In this document: piece after piece, positions 6,525 through 7,884 of the stretch
Numbering within the stretch: position 1 is the stretch's first letter
Layout of the letters: each line of letters begins with the position of its first letter
Source of the DNA: a bacterium
Lineage (GTDB): Bacteria > Planctomycetota > B15-G4 > JADJEK01
Length of the DNA stretch: 7,884 nucleotides
Direction: 5' to 3'
NCBI GenBank assembly: GCA_030428825.1
Contig: JAUIEL010000303.1
Span: 1-7,884 of the forward strand
Notes under the pieces: generated by a model
What the model was told of the DNA's origin: nothing
What the model saw: the letters and a program-made list of their open reading frames with translations, nothing else
The model's database searches: none
Position numbers and translations under genes: made by a program

Positions 6525-6827
6525 TCAGTCCTCGACCCAGAGACGCGGAAGAATCGACCGGACGACGCGCCCTGGATCGCGCGCGCGGGCACAAAGGGCA
6601 CGGAATGCCGGCTCGTGCTCGTCGCACAGGCGGGCGAGGACCTCGGAGACCAGGAGTTCCCCGCGCCAGCGGAGGGCGAGCACCCTCGCATGTTCGAGGA
6701 CGAGCCGGGCGATCCCGGGAGGGAGGGAAGACGGCCGACGGCCGGGGAAAGGCGGAGAGACGAGGGCGGCGCCATCGCGCTGGAGGGTGCGATCGGAACC
6801 GCCACGCGTGTCGAGGGGGGAGAGCAT
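6525..6827 (-). CDS. Small protein resembling a single Clp N-terminal repeat
   Basis: This 100-residue ORF starts at an ATG with GAGG six bases upstream. Codons keep G or C at most third positions. Residues 1-38 are Pro/Ser/Arg-rich and look disordered. From about 39 to 95 the sequence is helical, with the spacing of one Clp N-terminal repeat: LVLEHARVLALRWRGE, then LLVSEVLARLCDE, then FRALCARARDPGRVVRSIL. In ClpA/ClpC this kind of repeat binds adaptors or substrates; here no AAA+ ATPase domain is attached. The family assignment is from pattern alone and is tentative. The gene ends 54 bases before the kinase ATG and lies 108 bases after the nuclease gene, all on one strand, so it may be co-transcribed with either. 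Alternative: an unrelated short hypothetical protein. Confidence 0.55.
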   Translation of the reverse strand: MLSPLDTRGGSDRTLQRDGAALVSPPFPGRRPSSLPPGIARLVLEHARVLALRWRGELLVSEVLARLCDEHEPAFRALCARARDPGRVVRSILPRLWVED

Positions 6828-6833
6828 CGAGCA

Positions 6834-6837
6834 CCTC
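6834..6837 (-). promoter_or_regulatory. Ribosome binding site (GAGG) of the small Clp-N-like gene
   Basis: On the minus strand GAGG precedes the ATG at 6827 by six bases. It overlaps the palindrome CTCGCGAG (6835-6842), which abuts the large hairpin at 6843-6897. It is the main evidence that this small ORF is translated. Confidence 0.5.
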
Positions 6838-6842
6838 GCGAG

Positions 6843-6897
6843 CGGAGTTCTGGATTGTCGAGAGACGGTACCCCATCCCGTCTCCGAGGTAACTCCG
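6843..6897 (-). repeat. Nested stem-loop in the leader of the small gene
   Basis: An outer perfect seven-base pair, CGGAGTT (6843-6849) with AACTCCG (6891-6897), encloses an inner perfect seven-base pair, GAGACGG (6862-6868) with CCGTCTC (6878-6884). The inner stem extends by three more pairs, TCG (6858-6860) with CGA (6885-6887), past one bulged A. The apical loop has nine bases. In total 17 base pairs can form over 55 bases. No T tract follows on either strand, so this is not a typical intrinsic terminator. It ends next to the ribosome binding site of the downstream gene, so a cis-regulatory or mRNA-processing role is possible. Confidence 0.5.
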
Positions 6898-6903
6898 GGG
6901 TGT

Positions 6904-6916
6904 TCGACCCGGTCGA
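6904..6916. repeat. Operator-like dyad TCGACC-C-GGTCGA
   Basis: Two perfect six-base half-sites flank a single central base, 19 bases after the nuclease stop codon. The centre is too short to form an RNA hairpin, so a dimeric DNA-binding protein would be the natural reader. No regulator is identified. Confidence 0.25.
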
Positions 6917-6935
6917 TCCAACGAAGTCGGAGCGC

Positions 6936-7884
6936 TCAGCCCCCGATGCGAAGCTCGAACTCGCGGAGATCGTGGACGGTCGCCGCCAGGGCGACCGCGT
7001 CGGAGAGCCGATCCGGGTCGAGCCGTTCGATCGTCCGGCGAAGCTCCTCACGAACCTCGCCGAACCGGGCCTCGATCACGCGGAGCAGACTCTCCCGTCG
7101 CGCTTGCTCGCGGCCTTCCGCGCGCCCTTCCGTGAGCCCTTCCTCGCGCCCTTCCTCACGCCCTTTCTCGCGCCCCTCCTCTCGGCCTTTCTCGCGCCCT
7201 TCCTCGCGCCCTTCCTCGCGCCCTTCCTCGCGCCCTTCCTCGCGCCCTTCCGCGCGCCCCATCTCGCGCCCCTCCTCTCGGCCTTGGATCAACCCCTTGG
7301 CGATCGCATTCAGCTCCATGTTGGAGAGGAGGGGGACTCCCTCCGCCTCCATGATCCGGGCGACCTCTTCTTCGAACGCCCGCTCGAGTTCCTTCGGGAG
7401 AATCATGAGCCAGTCCATGATGCGGTAGAGGTGATGGATCTCGTCCTTCGTCCAACCGCCCCGGAGCAGACGGCGGACCAGATTCACCTTCCATTCTACC
7501 CGGTGCCTCCCTCTCCCCCGACGGAGCGCGGCCAGGTGCGCCAGGATCACGACCGCGAACGGGTTGTCGCTCTCCTCCAGCGCGGCCCGCCTCTCCTCGA
7601 AGTCGAGGAGCTTCACGGCGTGGAAATGGAAGTCGGCCCCTCTCCCCAGGACGCGGGCGTCGAACCTCGACGGTCGCCAACGCCGATCGGCGTCGGCGAG
7701 GACCGCGATCGAGAGGACCGGACGCTCGTTCAAGGCCTGGAGGCGGACGTAGTAGGTGAACATCCTCCGCTCGAAGGCCTGCTCCACCGTCGCCTGGATC
7801 TCGACGTGGACCAGGATCCTGACCGCTCCCCCCGACTTCAGATGGAGTTCGACCAACTTGTCGACGTGCTTCGCCCCTCCCGAC
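6936..7884 (-). CDS. Rpn/COG5464-type PD-(D/E)XK nuclease (putative transposase family), 5' end outside window
   Basis: The frame is open to the window edge. The first candidate start inside, a TTG at 7854-7856, is probably not real: the nine codons before it read SGGAKHVDK and carry the family's conserved Asp. With the Glu and Gln of HVEIQ (ExQ) about 20 residues later, this gives the D...ExQ core of PD-(D/E)XK nucleases. Further family landmarks follow: ERRMFTYYVRLQ, RPVLSIAVLAD, WRPSRFDA, NPFAVVILAHLAA, an Arg-rich helix, and HHLYRIMDWLMILP. A tract of 15 Gly-Arg-Glu-Glu-like tetrads comes next, then a C-terminal helical segment (LLRVIEARFGEVREELRRTI). Rpn relatives cut DNA and promote RecA-independent recombination; they were long annotated as transposases, but no inverted terminal repeats are visible here. 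Its activity is inferred from the family. It is the most upstream gene of the minus-strand row. Confidence 0.88.
   Translation of the reverse strand, partial: SGGAKHVDKLVELHLKSGGAVRILVHVEIQATVEQAFERRMFTYYVRLQALNERPVLSIAVLADADRRWRPSRFDARVLGRGADFHFHAVKLLDFEERRAALEESDNPFAVVILAHLAALRRGRGRHRVEWKVNLVRRLLRGGWTKDEIHHLYRIMDWLMILPKELERAFEEEVARIMEAEGVPLLSNMELNAIAKGLIQGREEGREMGRAEGREEGREEGREEGREEGREKGREEGREKGREEGREEGLTEGRAEGREQARRESLLRVIEARFGEVREELRRTIERLDPDRLSDAVALAATVHDLREFELRIGG
7104..7283 (-). repeat. 12-base tandem repeat encoding 15 GREE-like tetrads
   Basis: Fifteen 12-base units in phase with the nuclease reading frame encode Gly-Arg-Glu-Glu and variants (GREM, GRAE, GREK, GLTE, and GREQ at the end). 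Several central units are nearly identical at the DNA level (CGCGCCCTTCCT on the plus strand, about 7190-7250). The product is a strongly charged, probably extended helical linker between the nuclease core and its C-terminal helices. In-frame unit gain or loss by slippage would preserve the frame. Confidence 0.9.

Noticed and set aside
5116..6921. A 601-codon minus-strand frame overlapping the kinase.
   Set aside because: It is an out-of-frame copy of the kinase region with Arg/Pro/Gly-rich translation; the 884-residue frame has all the kinase motifs.
7104..7283. CRISPR-like array.
   Set aside because: The repeat unit is 12 bases, contiguous, without spacers, and encodes in-frame tetrapeptides inside a gene.
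6433..7428. Plus-strand frame with a Ser-Arg-Pro repeat.
   Set aside because: It is the antisense reading of the 12-base tandem repeat in the nuclease gene, whose minus-strand frame carries the family motifs.
6936..7884. Insertion sequence carrying the putative transposase.
   Set aside because: No terminal inverted repeats or target duplications are visible, and the protein belongs to the Rpn-like nuclease family, whose annotation as transposase is historical.

Overview
The window is very GC-rich, with G or C at nearly every third codon position. It comes from a bacterium that pairs membrane-anchored Ser/Thr kinases carrying TPR tails with an ECF sigma factor. It also encodes a secreted multidomain beta-rich protein and an Rpn-type PD-(D/E)XK nuclease. 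This set is most typical of Planctomycetota, though another GC-rich phylum with many eukaryotic-type kinases is not excluded. The phylum is inferred from gene content; there is no rRNA or other marker here.

Layout. Plus strand: (1) the 3' part of a receptor-like Ser/Thr kinase, from the activation segment through a transmembrane helix to five TPR-like repeats (1-1385, cut by the window edge); (2) a 141-base leader with mutually exclusive inverted repeats; (3) a secreted 530-residue protein with a MAM-like N-terminal domain, a type 1 glutamine amidotransferase-like domain without recognisable catalysis, and a C-terminal beta domain (1527-3119). A short convergent intergenic region with several hairpins follows. 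Minus strand, read right to left: (4) an Rpn/COG5464-type nuclease, cut at its N-terminus by the window edge (6936-7884), with a 15-unit Gly-Arg-Glu-Glu-like tandem array; (5) a structured 108-base gap; (6) a 100-residue protein resembling one Clp N-terminal repeat (6525-6827); (7) a complete 884-residue Ser/Thr kinase with nine 42-residue TPRs (3816-6470); (8) an ECF sigma factor overlapping the kinase by 8 bases (3257-3823).

The best candidate for a functional system is the kinase-sigma pair. The genes overlap and are probably translationally coupled. No anti-sigma factor is present in the window. In sigma region 2.2 the usual acidic position after the conserved Leu-Val-Gln is a serine. Together these fit a sigma factor activated by phosphorylation, as in the Vibrio EcfP-PknT pair, rather than one held by an anti-sigma factor. 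The TPR array would be the sensor or docking surface. The secreted protein and the upstream kinase may form a second unit. A link between the two halves is not shown by the sequence.
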